A DNA stretch of 64,000 nucleotides from Cercospora beticola (Eukaryota > Ascomycota > Dothideomycetes > Mycosphaerellales > Mycosphaerellaceae), in NCBI RefSeq assembly GCF_033473495.1, contig NC_088938.1, positions 4,030,001-4,094,000 of the forward strand, given 5' to 3'. Positions 32,945 to 45,332 of the stretch are shown piece by piece. Numbering within the stretch: position 1 is the stretch's first letter; every line of letters begins with the position of its first letter. The translations under genes and the position numbers were made by a program. The notes below the pieces were generated by a model. It searched no databases. It was not told the origin of the DNA and saw nothing but the letters and a program-made list of their open reading frames with translations.

Positions 32945-34082
32945 TCTGTGGTCCTGCGTAGGGAGACCTTGACCGCGCATACACAAAGAAATGGCGCGAG
33001 AAGCCTGACGAATGTCACTGCTTCCGGATCTCTGGACGTTTCTGTGGCGGTACATGTGGGAAACTTCGAGGCGAGTGAATGGAGAGAAAGTGTAAGATGG
33101 TTGATAAATTGTCGCGTTCTCCGTATAACTGAACGCTTCTGTGGTCATAGATATGGAAATCTCGATATCGAATAGACAAAGGTTGTGGCATGGACTCAGG
33201 AAAACTGCCGCTGTCTCTCGATTTCTGGTTGCCTCTGTGGCCCTAAATGTAGACAGTTCGACCTCCAGCACATAGAGCGATGCCGTGAGGAATCCAGTGT
33301 ACTCTCGTCGACTCCAAAGTTGGAATTGTTTCTGGGGCCAGGTGTATGATAATCTTGATCGCGAACGAATAAAGCCATAACCTGAGAAGGCCGATGAGCT
33401 TATGCAGTCTCTGTGTCTGGAAATGTTTCTTTGGCCGTGTGAAGGAGAAAGGTGATGGTGAAAGCTTATCATGATGGTATGAGTTGTCCGGTGGACTCAT
33501 GCGTTCTCCAAATGTTGTGATGTTTCGGTGGTAGCATGTGCGGGGTCTCTGACCGTGAATGCATACAGAGATATCCTGAGGCGCCGTATGTGTTTCATCT
33601 CGGGAGCATCTAGTTGCACGAAGGGGCAAATGATGCAAGTGTCTCCAGGGTTTGGCACCTTTCTCAGGCGGTATATGTAGAAACATTGATTTTGTATGCA
33701 TGGAGAGATAGCAGGATAAGTTTCGTAAAAGTCTCACTTTAGAGTTAGTGGATCGCACGATGGGATGTCTCTCTTACTCGTTTCAATATTTCGAAGCCTT
33801 CTCTGGCATCAGGCGTGAATGTGCCGACTGTGAATGCACAGAGAGAGCATTGGAAGCTTAGAATGCCGCCACGAGTGTTTCTAAGCTTCGAGATCCTACT
33901 CTGGCATCAGAGGTAGGCATGCCAGGCGAAAAGGCAGAAAGATAGCATCGGAAGGCCTGTCGAACATACCACTACTCCAAAGTTCGGCGGCTTGTGTTGG
34001 CGCTTGAGCTGAGAAAGTCAATGGCGGAAGATGTTGTGGTAGGCAGAAGCAGCGAAATTCGATAAGCCGATTCTGTATGTTC
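32945..34082. repeat. Degenerate tandem array with a period of about 97 bp (10-11 units)
   Basis: Units start with a TCTGTGG-like heptamer at 32945, 33041, 33138, 33234, 33331, 33428, 33525, 33662, 33800 and 33898. A possible eleventh is near 33992. Spacings are 96, 97, 96, 97, 97, 97, 137, 138 and 98 bp. Further conserved blocks follow at fixed offsets: an ATGTGGGAAACTT-like block at about +12, GTGAATGCATAGAGAGA-like at about +32, and CTCCAAAGTTGGA-like at about +78. Units differ considerably, so the array is old. The period is not a multiple of three and no frame is repeated in register, which argues against coding. It fills the space between copy E and the Zn2Cys6 gene. The last unit may overlap the 3' UTR of the latter. 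Confidence 0.78.
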
Positions 34083-36698
34083 TTACAATCCGTTCCCTTC
34101 GATCGGACCTAGCAAGAACGAAGGATCGAAATCATTGGTCTCCAATTGTGCTGCCAGCTCCAACATCAATTCCGGCTGTCCAGATTGTCCCATATCATAA
34201 AGCGGATCCCATGGCATATAGAACGCATTCGAGTCTGCTGCAGTACTTGTCTCTCCTTCATGCAGCGATGTCATGTTATCAGAGCCTGCTGCTTGTGTCG
34301 TGGTAGCTCCATCTTGTTGCTCTTCTGTATGCCACGACATCGTCATGTTGGAGTCATTTGGTCCCGGCACGATTAGTGGCTCCTGCGTCCTCACAGGATC
34401 AAGCAAACGATGCAAAGCCTCTAATTCTGCTTTCCTCAATGGAGCCACGACATTGGACTTGGATGTCATTTCATCCAAGATGAAATTCAATGTTGTGCTC
34501 CAGCTGGGGTCGGGAATGTAGGATGGTAGGAGGGAACCCAGGATAGAGAGAAGCATGCCAGATGCGAAGGCGTATTCGAGTTGGAAGGGGAGGAAGGTCT
34601 CGAGCAGGCCACGTTCTGTGAGGGATTTGAGCATGAGGATGATGGTTGTGGCGGACTCGGCTGAGGCGTGGAGGAGGGCAGATATGGGAGTGGCGAGCTG
34701 TTGCGGCTCCGACGTCGCGGGTGGAAGACTGAGCACCAACAGCCACATGATTAGGGGGCGGGTGGCAAGGACAATGCACTTGGATCGGTGTTAGTGGAGC
34801 CCCTGTGGACCTGGACTTGCTGGAAGACTTACGTGGTGGTACGAGAGCATCACGCGTCTCAGCATGTGAGGCATCTCCGTCTTCGAAGGCTGGTTCAGTG
34901 CGTTGACTACACTTTCGATTTCATGAGATACTTCGGCCAGTCGGTGGAGGATCCAGGTTGTATTCTTGACGAATGAGGCGCCGAAGCTTTCATCTACGCT
35001 GTATAGTGCTGTTATCCTGGTCAGTGGCTGGCGTTGTGCGCAGAAGAATCGACTTACTAGTGCATGTCGTCGCAATGAGACGTGATAACCGCACCCGAAG
35101 CATGAGAGCCTTATCCAGAATTGAATTTTGTCTCTCGGGCGCCATGAATGCAGCGACATCATCTTCGGAGCCAGGTGTGATGGCGCCCATTAGGGACGAC
35201 AGCTCTCGGTCGAGCACGTAAATCACCCAAAAGACTTTGTGACATCGTAACGAGAATTCTGGACTGATGACATCGTCAGGAATATGTAGGTGGATCCCTT
35301 CCACATAGCATAATCTCAGAGCTTGGCCAATCTGGACTTGTTAATTCGAGCCATGATGTTTCGTCAAAATGACTTACATATTGGTAAGCAGTGACCCGCA
35401 TGTCAATCGATTGGAAGTATAATGCAACCAGTGCCAGAACCTCAATCGAATGCATGCCTTCTTCATGCAGCGTCGCAGCATCAGGTAGTAAGGCCATGGC
35501 GCGAGCTGCGAAGTCACTGCCCGGTACGGGTGATCGGCCGGGATGGCTCAATAGTGCTTTCCCGTAAGCCAGAATGAGTAGGTATTCCACGAACCATAAT
35601 CGCTGTTCAGTCGCGACCTGCCAGGGCTCACGATGGAATCTTTCGAAGTGACTCATGAAGCTCGCCTCATCCATGATTCCGAAGAGTTCTCCGAGCCGGA
35701 ACTTCACGGAATTGTACAGATACAAGGCATAGTCGGCTGCGGGAAGATCGTTCAGGTCGCCAGGCTCAACAGCAGTCTTCGTCTCCCATCGGAGTCGAAA
35801 GGCTGTGCCGTCGTTGTTGAGTAGCGCGGAGTCATCATGAGTACCTGGAGAATGGGGTCCGAGAAGGAACAATGCTCGTCGACAGAAGGCCCAAGTCGAA
35901 CTTGGCCCGAGATACCCTTTTCTCTTCATGTTAGAGAAGAGACGTTATATTGACTGGAAGACACTCACGAGGTCGGCCACAGGTATCGCGTACATATGGG
36001 AGAGTTCTGCTAACCAGCGGGTTGTGTATTGCAAGTAGACCAGAGGCGTTCTCGTTCACAGTGGCCGAGCTTGACCTGTCTGTAGAATTGACAGGAATCT
36101 GCACTGCCGCCGCTGCAGCTGATGATGCTTCTGCTGTAGCATGTGTTAGCTTGTATTCTTGCGTTGTTGGGTCAGCCACATTTACCAAGCGCATCTAGGC
36201 TTCGCGAACCGTGCCGCGAATTTTCTGGTTGCGCATTTGGCGCTTCAATGACGCCGTGGCCATCATTGTGCTCTTGCTCCTGCTGTGTAGCATTTGGTAC
36301 ATTCGGCGGCGAGCTCGCTGATGGCCCAGTGAATCCACCGACATTCCTCGCTGACGACTGCGAAAGTCTCGCCCGGGCCACCCTCCGTTCGAGATCCTTG
36401 AGGTATCGTTCTGGAACCGAGACGTGCGGCTCATCGGACGGGAAAACGCACGTGTCTCTTCGCCGCGCGCACCGCGCACAGGGCATCGAGCCCGAACACT
36501 TGATCTTTGCTTGTCGGCATTGTTTGCATCTGCGAATCGGATTTCGGTGTAAGAGTCCGAGACGATACCGGTCTGTGTGTGCGAAGTCGGCTTCAGCGGG
36601 GATGATCTGACTTACGCTCGCGGGGTCCTTCGTGGGACCCTCAATCTTTTCTCCGGAGGCTCGATGATCTCGTCGTCGATTGCGCTTTCGTCTTCCAT
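34083..36698 (-). CDS. Zn(II)2Cys6 transcription factor with fungal-specific domain
   Basis: Seven exons: 36698-36616, 36529-36186, 36133-35969, 35916-35378, 35331-35058, 35008-34833 and 34778-34083. Introns are 46-86 bp; all joins keep frame, giving 758 aa. Exons 1 and 2 together build the binuclear zinc cluster CKQCRQAKIKCSGSMPCARCARRRDTC, followed by a short coiled-coil linker. The fungal-trans middle-homology region starts near RYLGPSSTWAFCRRA and includes YQYIGQALRLCYVEGIHL, FWVIYVLDRELSSLMG and CIVLATRPLIMWLL. The acidic, Met/Asp-rich C-terminus could be an activation domain. Targets are unknown; it lies 0.6 kb from the xylanase gene, but a regulatory link is only conjecture. Confidence 0.9.
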
Positions 36699-37273
36699 CT
36701 TGCTGATATTTTGGTTGGCGGCATGGTCGTCGTGGCGGTTCTCAGGTGAGGTGAGGTGAGGCTAGCGCTCTCTAGTGCGGGGCTCCCGTCTCGTCGGCCT
36801 CGATAGCCGAAGTACTATCGACGTAGGCACGATGCTGACAATTCCATTTACTTCTGTATCGATTGTATCTGGTAAGAACGATTCAATGGATTGGATGCCG
36901 CGTTTTGGAAATCTGGTGCAGGCGAGAAGCTTTTAGTCAGAAATTCTGCAGAAGATGCTCAGAATCTCTCCCATCCTTACCTTTCGCCTAAGGTAATTGT
37001 AGCCAGCGACACAAGTACCTGTCGCAACGAGTAGCGTAAGAACCGGGCCTTCGCATGTGAGACACATAGATCGCCATGTTTAAATGTATCTCTATTCTAT
37101 CGGTTTTGAAATTAACCTCCGGCCCGAGCCAAGAACATTGAGGAAATCGTTCAATCGTTTCAAGCATGCGATCGACTGGCTCTGATAGCGTAGCATCGAG
37201 TAGTTTTCCCATGCCAGTATATCAACTCAGCAAGCAGCAACCCTTACACCTGCCCGATAAGCTTGAGCGTAAC
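36699..37273. other. Promoter of the Zn2Cys6 gene and 3' flank of the xylanase, no gene seen
   Basis: 575 bp. A GGTGAGGTGAGGTGAGGC pentamer run lies near 36743-36762; otherwise nothing recognised. Confidence 0.5.
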
Positions 37274-38027
37274 CTAAGACAAAGTAACCGAAGCGCTACC
37301 CGAACCGCTCCAAGCCTCAGTAATGAAGCTCATGGTCCCGAAGTTCTTGTTGGCAAAACCATGTTTGGCCCAGTGGCTGAAGTGTTCTCCAGTATTGATA
37401 GTACCAGATGTACGCATGCCCTGCCTGACAGAGAAGAACTGTTTGAACGTTGCTGTACCATGAATGGAGGGCTGATTCGTGCGGATGTTGCTGCAAACCT
37501 TGTAACTCGAAAGGCCGTCAGCGGACTTGAAAGTGACGTGCTGCTTCGCGGTTTTATCTGCGCAAGGGTCGTAGGTGCCGAAGCTCTCGACAACATAGTA
37601 CTCCGTTAGGGGATTCTCAAGCCAACCGTACGCGCCGAAGAAAGAGCCGCTGTTAACAGGACTGTAAGTACCAGAGTATTTAATAGTTCTAGTTGAGATA
37701 TTAGTATCGGTAGCACCGGAACACTTGAGAGCAGATGAGTGTACCGAGGACCGCCCCGTGACCAACCAAGCCCGGTGACAAAATTGGTTCCTCCTGCCCA
37801 TTTCACACTGTATGTTCCTGGAGAGGTGTCAGCATTCGTTCGTTACATTAAGCTTCAGACTTCTTACCTTGGGCCTGGTTGTACTTGAATTGTGCGGCAT
37901 TGCCATTGTAGTTCTGCACATAATCGAAGTTGGCGCTCTGCGCGATGTCGGCGCTCTGCTCCAGTGGCACGGCAGCGGTGAAAGCTCCGCTCGTATAGGC
38001 GAGGAGTGTTGCAATGATGAACTTCAT
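37274..38027 (-). CDS. Secreted GH11 endo-1,4-beta-xylanase
   Basis: Three exons: 38027-37868, 37817-37745 and 37688-37274; introns are 50 and 56 bp. The product is 215 aa. The signal peptide is MKFIIATLLAYTSGAFTAA. GH11 landmarks are VQNYNGNAAQFKYN and TNFVTGLGW. The exon 2-3 join restores RTIKYSGTYSPVNSGSFFGAYGW. The catalytic nucleophile Glu112 lies in EYYVVESFGTYDP, PSIHGTATFKQFFSVRQ is the thumb region, and acid/base Glu202 lies in TEAWSGSGSAS. The enzyme cleaves xylan backbones outside the cell, and GH11 enzymes are common in plant-associated fungi. Both catalytic residues and the thumb are present, so activity is expected. The start at 38027 follows from the signal peptide. Confidence 0.93.
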
Positions 38028-38120
38028 GATGGCCGGGTTCGAGTTCGTAGATCCTAGATACTGCAACTGTAGAAGCTGATGAGTGAACTTGCTACTGATC
38101 ACATACCAAACGCGGTGAGT

Positions 38121-38129
38121 CTTTATATA
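38121..38129 (-). promoter_or_regulatory. TATA box of the xylanase gene
   Basis: Minus-strand TATATAAAG, about 94 bp upstream of the ATG, a usual spacing for inducible fungal promoters. Confidence 0.65.
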
Positions 38130-39879
38130 CCTGTTTCATCCCTAAGATGCCTTATCTTCATTGGCACCGGATGACCTCGCGAAACCAGATTATGGTTTCT
38201 GGTCTTGCATCTTCGTATGCCTCGTATGAGTTGGGTTCGTTCTGGCGCACGCTATCGGAGTATTTCATGAGGTCCACAAATAGCGGCCTAGTGACAGCCT
38301 CAAGCCTGCTACACTGCGCTCTTGCACGATTTTACCGGCCGTAGTGTGGACGCCGTCCAGTTCAGCAAGCATTGATGTTTGTGGGAACCCTGGAAGTGGA
38401 CATCGCACCGAATCAGCAGCACCTTCATGCGGCCACTTTGTCCGTGATTTGTTAGGGCTTCCTTTCAGTGAGAAGTAAACGTTGCTGTAGAGTGCAGTGC
38501 GTATCTGGATTAAGCCTCCGCTTCAAGCTTGGCGAAGGTCAATGTCGTTCCAGGGTGTATTAATAGAGCAGCAATGGGGGCTGATGTAAGATTCGGCGAG
38601 TTTTCGACCAACTGCGGAACGGGCTTCTTCCTACAGCGAGATCTTAAGTTCGAGTTTGTGAGGATATATCGGCGTTGTTGGAAATTCCTTGATGGCATAC
38701 CTGCATTGAGCAGTCCGTAGCCTGGTCCATAGCCAGGGCTGCCATTTCTATGCAAAGAGTGAGAGCTCGTGCCGGCTTACTACCCTGTCAGCTTCCGCAA
38801 AGTGGTTCATTCGAGTCGCGGAACAAGGTGCTCCGTTCTGTATGCCAGACGAAGACTTGGCGAATTTCGAGGCGCATTCGCTTTGTAAATGCTGCCGAAG
38901 CAGGCACAGTTTCTATCATTCATGCGTGAACAGATCCAGATCACTGCAGGGCCAGACGTCTTGAGACATACGATGAGTAGAGCTCGATGATGATGCTGCT
39001 GCCTTGAGGTTTGTCAATTCAGATCGTTGCAGTCTGATCAGTTGCGTCAAGAGATTCCAGTCAGAGTGAAACCCTACGCTGTGCTGAGAAAACTGTAATC
39101 ACAAAGCGCATAAACTGTTGCCGGTCAGCACACAATGCAGAGGCCATTCGTGTTTATTAAGCTTGCTGATGAGAGCTTCGTGCAAACTTTTGCATTCTGG
39201 AACTCTTCTTGTGCGTCCCTCCATCGTGGACCATAGGTGCTGCCGTGATCCGATTTCACGGAGAAGAATTGGCATTGTTTTAATCAGGCCGATCGCGAAC
39301 CATTGGGTGATTGGTGTGCGTGAAGGTTGTCACGTGTTGAAGAGTGATTGCCCACTGCCAACGCGGCGCACGGTTGCTATGCCAAGAGGTGAGACGTCGA
39401 CTTCACCTTCAACTTTACTTCTGTACCTCGTCTTTGCCATTGGCGTTACATCAACAAAGACGACGCCCATCATTTCTTGATATCTCAATGAGACCCGAAG
39501 ATGCATTTATGCCCTTGAATACAGTCATCCTTCCCTGACGCGAGTACAAATATGAATAATTGGACAGCAGTACCAGACCAACGCGGGCGTGGACGCCGGG
39601 CACTTTGCGGGCCCGAGTATCAGAGCCACCAGTGATGAGGAGTTGGGCGCTGATAGCTTATCATACTGCGAGGCAACATGATACGAGCTGGGAACGCAGT
39701 GCGAGAGCTATCGTCGCACTTCAGTTCCGTCCAACTAGAGCTCCCAAACAGGCAAGTAGGACCTGGGCCGCCGCTTGCCGCGCGGACCCATGTTGCACAT
39801 GATCAGATGCTATGACTTGACATTACAATCAACTCTCAGGCATTGAGATCTTCTTCAACAGGTCGTCTCACGCTCGAAA
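38130..39879. other. Gene-poor region between xylanase and proline dehydrogenase
   Basis: About 1.75 kb. On the minus strand, 38500-38760 has a glycine-rich GSPGYGPGYGLLNAG frame followed by a GTATGC..CTGTAG intron-like stretch. I could not assemble a gene from it. Nothing else recognised. Confidence 0.4.
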
Positions 39880-41375
39880 ATGACACCTAAGCTGGCAATG
39901 TATCTTGGACAGCGTGTCCGAATCAGCGCATTCCAATGTTTGCAACTCCCATTGACTCGCAGTATCTCGACACAAGGCCGCAACAGACATAGTACCACCG
40001 CCAGTCATGACACGCAATTTACAGTCCAGGATCCGATGACTGGAGCGGGACTGCCGTCAGCAAGACCATCACACCGGCCATTGAAGAGTCTTCCGCTACC
40101 TGCCTTGCTGAGGACGATCTTTCTGGGTCAATTATTTGCCAGTCCGGCCCTCTCAAATCTGGGAATGGGCATGCTAAGCCGCCTCGCAAGTACACGCAGC
40201 GCTTTGCTCGATCCCGACAGGAACGTTATTCTCAATAAAGTGCTACGAGCATTGGTGTACAACCACTTCTGTGCAGGCAATGAACAGCGGGAAATCGTGC
40301 CGGTCTTGAATCGTCTCAAGGCGTCCGGATATGCTGGAGTGATCCTCCAATATGCTCGCGAGATTGTTGCTCATGGTGCTGCCGAAAGCTCGAAGGTCGA
40401 TCTGTCTTCCAAACATATTCAAATGTGGCTGGAAGGCAACCTCAAGACTCTGTCGTGCCTCAGCAAAGGTGACTACATGGGCATGAAGTCAGTATAACGG
40501 TTGCTCAATCTCTGCTTCTCTGCTGATGCATTTTCAGATATACCGGGGCTGGCCAAAGCATAGCCGAAGCCTTGAAAGCGGGCGACGAACCTCCAGCGGA
40601 ATTCAGTGCTGCTCTGCACAAGATAATGAGAACAGCCCAGGAACAAGGCACACGGATCTTCCTCGATGCAGAGCAGCAAGTGTTCCAGACCACGATCGAT
40701 CGCTGGACGGTCGACCTGATGCGACAATACAATGTCAATGGCGAAGTGCTCGTGCTCAACACGTACCAAGCATACCTAAAAGCAACTCGAGGCATTATTC
40801 GTGATCATTTGAAGCTCGCACAACAGGAGGGTTGGGCATTGGGAGTGAAGCTCGTACGAGGGGCTTACATTCTGCACGACATTCGGTCACGTATTCACAA
40901 TACGAAAGCCGATACAGATGCCTCGTACAATGGAATTGCGCAGTCACTACTCACCCGATCTTACGACGATATCGGACCTGGGAACTTCCCTAAAGTCCGC
41001 ACATTTCTGGCTGGGCACAACGCAGAATCAATTCAAAGAGCCGCGAAACTCCACAAAAGTCTCGTTCTGCAAGGACACAAGCCGGACACCCTGGAATTCG
41101 GCCAACTATATGGAATGGCAGATCACGTCAGTGGAGAACTACTATTGCGCGTCGAAGTCGCGAGGGAGGCCGCGAAACATTTGACCGGTGAGGAGGCGGA
41201 AACGCAGAAGCAAGTCGCACCGCGAGTCTTCAAGTGTGTGCACTGGGGATCCGTGCGAGAATGTCTACACTTCTTGACACGAAGGGCCGCGGAGAATCAG
41301 GGTTCGTCGGACAGGCTGCGGGATGGTCTGCTGGAAGCCAGACGAGAGCTCTGGGCACGGCTGCGTGCGAATTAG
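39880..41375 (+). CDS. Mitochondrial proline dehydrogenase
   Basis: Two exons, 39880-40487 and 40538-41375, with a 50-bp intron whose donor is the less common GTCAGT; 481 aa. The N-terminus (MTPKLAMYLGQRVRISAF.. with several Arg and RSIST) is a likely mitochondrial leader. The PRODH barrel follows: DLSSKHIQMWLEGNL, IFLDAEQQVFQTTIDRW, LVLNTYQAYLKAT, VKLVRGAYILHDI, FLAGHNAESIQ, EFGQLYGMADHVS and FKCVHWGSVRECLHFLTRRAAEN. The enzyme oxidises proline to pyrroline-5-carboxylate with FAD, the first step of proline use as a nitrogen source. It is a monofunctional fungal form. Start chosen as the first ATG of the open frame. Confidence 0.93.
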
Positions 41376-42891
41376 TACGACATTGATGATGAACTTGACG
41401 ACAGCGTTTAATGATATCCAATTATGATGATGATGAGCACAAGCGCCATCTCCTCTATGACACGCAGAATAGTGAGGGGTGGCGGATAGCTATGCGTACC
41501 TACGGGCCACCATCGCGATATACTCGGCATCCAAAGCCGCTGAGGGGAAATCGGTCTCGATTGCGGGCGAACGTACACCCGATGTTTCACCGCAGGCAGG
41601 CAGTTCTAGAATACTGGCCGCTGGCTCCCCAGAGGTCTCTGATCATGTCTTGTTCGTCTCAGGCTATCAACATTCCGTGAGCAAGTCACGTTGTGGTCGA
41701 GTCGAGTAAGAGGCTGGAGATTCTTGGCGCGGACCCAGCTCCTTCCTTCACGGTAGCGTTTTCGTGCACACGATCCTAGCATATTCCAAGAATGTTTTAC
41801 GCATCTGTTTGAGAGTCGAACTCATTGTTCGCCTTCTCAGGCCTCTTCAACTTCGGCTGCCGGGGCATTGCAAGCCTTTTAGCTCGGCCCGGATCAGCTG
41901 AAGTGCCTCAGGTTGCAGCAGTTCCGAGGGATCCGCGCAAGCCTCTCGTTCATTGTCGGTGACCGCTGGAACAGGCCATCGACCGAGACCAGAGTACGAT
42001 GGTACTGCAACGACGACGAGAGGTTCGTTCTAGCTTCACACCCTCGTCAGCACGCTGAATCCTCTTCTGAGAAGAGGGTCTTTGTGCGTCCTCAGCTTCG
42101 GGCCCGAATGCAGATAAGGCATATGCGGTGAGGTTATCTTCTGGAAAAGTGAGTCTGTGACACCCTTCAGCTTCGGGGGACTTGCAATCGGTATGTTCTC
42201 GACCCTCTGAGCAGGCAATATCTCGGGTCAATCTTGACCAGAGGACCACATGCCTTCCCCAGACCCCAGACAAGGAATGTCGATGCCGCGTCGGTGCCAA
42301 GATTTTGAGAAACTCGAACGATCCAAAAGTGTATGTCGTCCGAAGCCTGCACGTTTCTGCAGACTGTACACAAGCAACCAACACAGCCCCCGACGAAGAT
42401 CTCTCTTTGCATAAGTCTTGTACCGCGGAGTCATGCCCCCAAACCACAAATCATTATCCCCCAAAAGCGAGAAACGCCAATGCTCACGTAGGCCAAGACC
42501 GTGACTTCCGCCCCGACACGCGAGAGCCACGTGAGCTATTCTATTCGTAGGCGAAGTACGACACTTCTCAACCCGCTCCGCACTGCCACTCCATTCGCCA
42601 ACACTCCCCAAGAATTTTCCCCGCTGCATGAGTGGACCGGTCTTTACCAGAAGCGATGTCATGTCCGAAAGAGATCTGGGAGAAAATCGTGTTTCTGTAC
42701 GCAAGACCAGGATGACGGACTCCACAATCATGGAGACCCCAAGGTCTCGGCGTTCTTGATCTGAGGACGCGGCGCCGTGTCTGGGGTCACACCCGAGAAA
42801 GAAAGGAATGGTTTCTTTATGATGGGGGCTCGTCTGCCTGGTCGCCCGCGGTCGAGTGGTTTTGTCTCTTCCATCATCGATATTTGCGAAA
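41376..42891. other. Gene-poor region upstream of the MFS transporter
   Basis: About 1.5 kb. A 225-codon minus-strand frame (42228-42905) has no recognisable motif and overlaps the MFS start, so I do not call it. No repeat or mobile-element signal noted. Confidence 0.5.
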
Positions 42892-44815
42892 ATGGCGGCT
42901 CTCAAGACTGATACTCTCGATGTTGAGAAGATCTCGGATTCGCCGGTTTACAATGAGCACCGAAGCGATGACTCTGATCAGGAGAAGACGCTTACTCCAG
43001 AGGCGCTCGACGATGACCCGGTCTACTCGTACGCGGAACAGCGCAAGATCATTCATCGACTGGATGCGAGACTGATCACTGTGGCTGGCATCATCTACAT
43101 GAACAGTCTGATGGATCGGTCTAATTTGCCGAATGCGAACATCGCGGGAATGTCGGAAGACCTGCAATTGACTGGATTCCGCTACGTGAGTTGCGAAGTA
43201 GATGGCAAGGGTATCGCAGCATTTGCTGACCTCTGATGTGTAGAGTCTGATCTCCCTGGTCTTCTTCATCACCTATACGATTTTCCAACCGCCTGCCACG
43301 CTCTTGACGAGAAAGATTGGCCCGAGAATATTTCTGTCGGGAATTTGCCTGGCATGGGGCGCTGTTATGGTATGCTGGATAACCTTCGCGACTGCAGTCA
43401 TCGTACTGACTATGGCAGATTGGCTTCAGCTTCGTTCAGGATTGGGTCGTTCTGGTGCCTTTGCGTCTGCTCTTAGGTCTATTCGAAGCTGGATACTTCC
43501 GTGAGTGGAACCATTTTATGTTTCAGCCAGGCGTGCTGACTTTGAGTAGCCGGTGTGGTATATCTGATTTCGACGTGGTATGCAAGATATGATATGCAGA
43601 AGCGCTATGCCGGATTCTACGCGCTTGGTCTGGTCGCATCTGGGTGCTCTGGTATCCTCGCATATGGCCTCATGCAATTGGTATTCTCACCTCATAATCG
43701 ATACCCATCTCCGCTGACTTGATAATCTAGGACGGAAGGGCCGGTCTCGAAGGATGGCGCTGGATTTTCCTCGTCTTTGGACTGTTGACAGTCGCCGCTG
43801 TGAGTATTGACATTTCTTCATGTTGGCATAGGAGTGCGAAACTGATCACGATAATTGCTGAAAGGCTTTCCTCGGGTTCGCATTCCTCGTCGACTTCCCA
43901 GACGTAGCGGTGAACAAGAAACACTGGAAGTTCTTGAACCGCGAAGAAATTGAATTCATCCTTCGCCGGATCGACAAAGATCGAGGTGACTCTGCGCAAG
44001 AGCCATGGAATTTCCGCAAGTGGTTGGCTGCAGGTGCAGATTGGAAGATTTGGACGTTTGCGTTGTGCTTCTTGTGAGTAATCTGAGCCTCGCCTGACCT
44101 ATCTTTTGTACTAACTGGCCTAGTGGTCTCACAACGCAGGCTTACGCTCTGGCATTCTTTCTGCCTATTATTCTCAATTCGAACATGGGCTTCGATGTCG
44201 GCGAATCGCAATTATTGACGGCACCTCCATATGCTGCCTCAGCACTTGTCATGTTCTCGTGTGCTTGGATTGGTGACAAGTACCGAGTGCGAGGACCGCT
44301 GCTCTTTTTCACTGCAACACTGGGAATTATTGGAGCTGCAGTATTGGTGGGTCTTCTATCTGGTGGTTCTCAGCATTTCAGACTAACATAGCACCTCAGG
44401 GCTGGGCTGATTCTGCTGGCGCACGCTACTTTGGAACCTTCCTCATTTGCATGGCATCAAACGGCGGCATCCCAACAGTCATGGCATATCAGTAAGCGTG
44501 CCCCCTCACAATTCTCGCCACTCAGAGCTGACATATTCCCGTAGAGCAAACAATGTACGAGGCCAATGGAAGCGGGCTTTTGCCTCCGCCACGCTCGTTG
44601 GATTTGGTGGTATCGGTGGCATTGCAGGCAGCACTGTCTTCCGGTCCCAGGATGCTCCAACTTATATTCCCGGCATCATCGCTTGTATCGCTGTCAACGT
44701 GATGATCATTGTCATCGTTGCTTTCAACACGGTTGTGTTCGCTCGACAGAATGAAAAGGCTGATCGTGGGGAGATGGTACTCGAGGGAGATCCGAAGTTT
44801 AGGTATACCCTCTGA
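42892..44815 (+). CDS. MFS transporter, anion:cation symporter (Dal5/Tna1-like) family
   Basis: Nine exons: 42892-43185, 43244-43369, 43419-43500, 43550-43680, 43731-43799, 43865-44073, 44124-44346, 44400-44491 and 44545-44815. Introns are 49-65 bp and the product is 498 aa. A hydrophilic acidic N-terminus precedes about twelve membrane segments. The ACS-family signature YMNSLMDRSNLPNANIAGM follows helix 1. Other landmarks are LRLLLGLFEAGYFPGVVYLISTWY, EGWRWIFLVFGLLTV, the central loop KHWKFLNREEIEFILRRIDKDRGD and late helices with GFGGIGGIAGSTVF. The family imports organic anions such as allantoate, nicotinate or pantothenate. The substrate is not predictable here. Confidence 0.92.
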
Positions 44816-45332
44816 GCGCTAGGCAGAATATTTTATAGACTGTGATAAGCCCTCGAACGGGCAGATTGACATCAGTATGGACAGCTATTTTCACGCCGGG
44901 GATGTGGCCTTTTCATGGTACTCACGCGTGGGCTAATTCCCTTTGGTAGGCACTACCAGTGTCGAAGATTCACAACAGTAATTATGCTGGTTGTATCCAT
45001 CGCATAATAGACCACGCCCGTTGGCCATATACATGGACTCAGTCTGCCGAAACGAAGACAAATATCTACGCGGGTTTGTATCGAGTAGGTGAAAGGGTAG
45101 GAAGTAATGTTGTCAAGAGAGCATTTTCAGACGGCCTTGAGATGGCAAAAGGTATATTCCTGATTTCAAGGCTGACTACTACAGTAGATTGCTCGACAAT
45201 GCCCCCTTTCAGAAAGTCGTCGTAGCTTTCGTGTTTGGCTCGAGGATTCTAACAGGTCTTGACAACTCCTAATTAGTATCCCATAAGACCGCGAAAAGGA
45301 CAGCTCTGTACCTTCAACCGAGCAGTAGGTCC
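44816..45332. other. AT-richer intergenic region, no gene seen
   Basis: 3' flanks of the MFS gene (+) and of the small secreted peptide (-). Base composition turns AT-rich here and stays so to about 46.9 kb. Confidence 0.5.

Noticed and set aside
32456..33472. Minus-strand open frame of 338 codons overlapping copy E and the 97-bp array
   Set aside because: It is antisense to a real gene and crosses repeat units in all three phases. Composition is Ser/His/Arg noise with no domain or splice logic.
42228..42905. Minus-strand open frame of 225 codons
   Set aside because: It overlaps the MFS transporter start, has no motif and no family resemblance.
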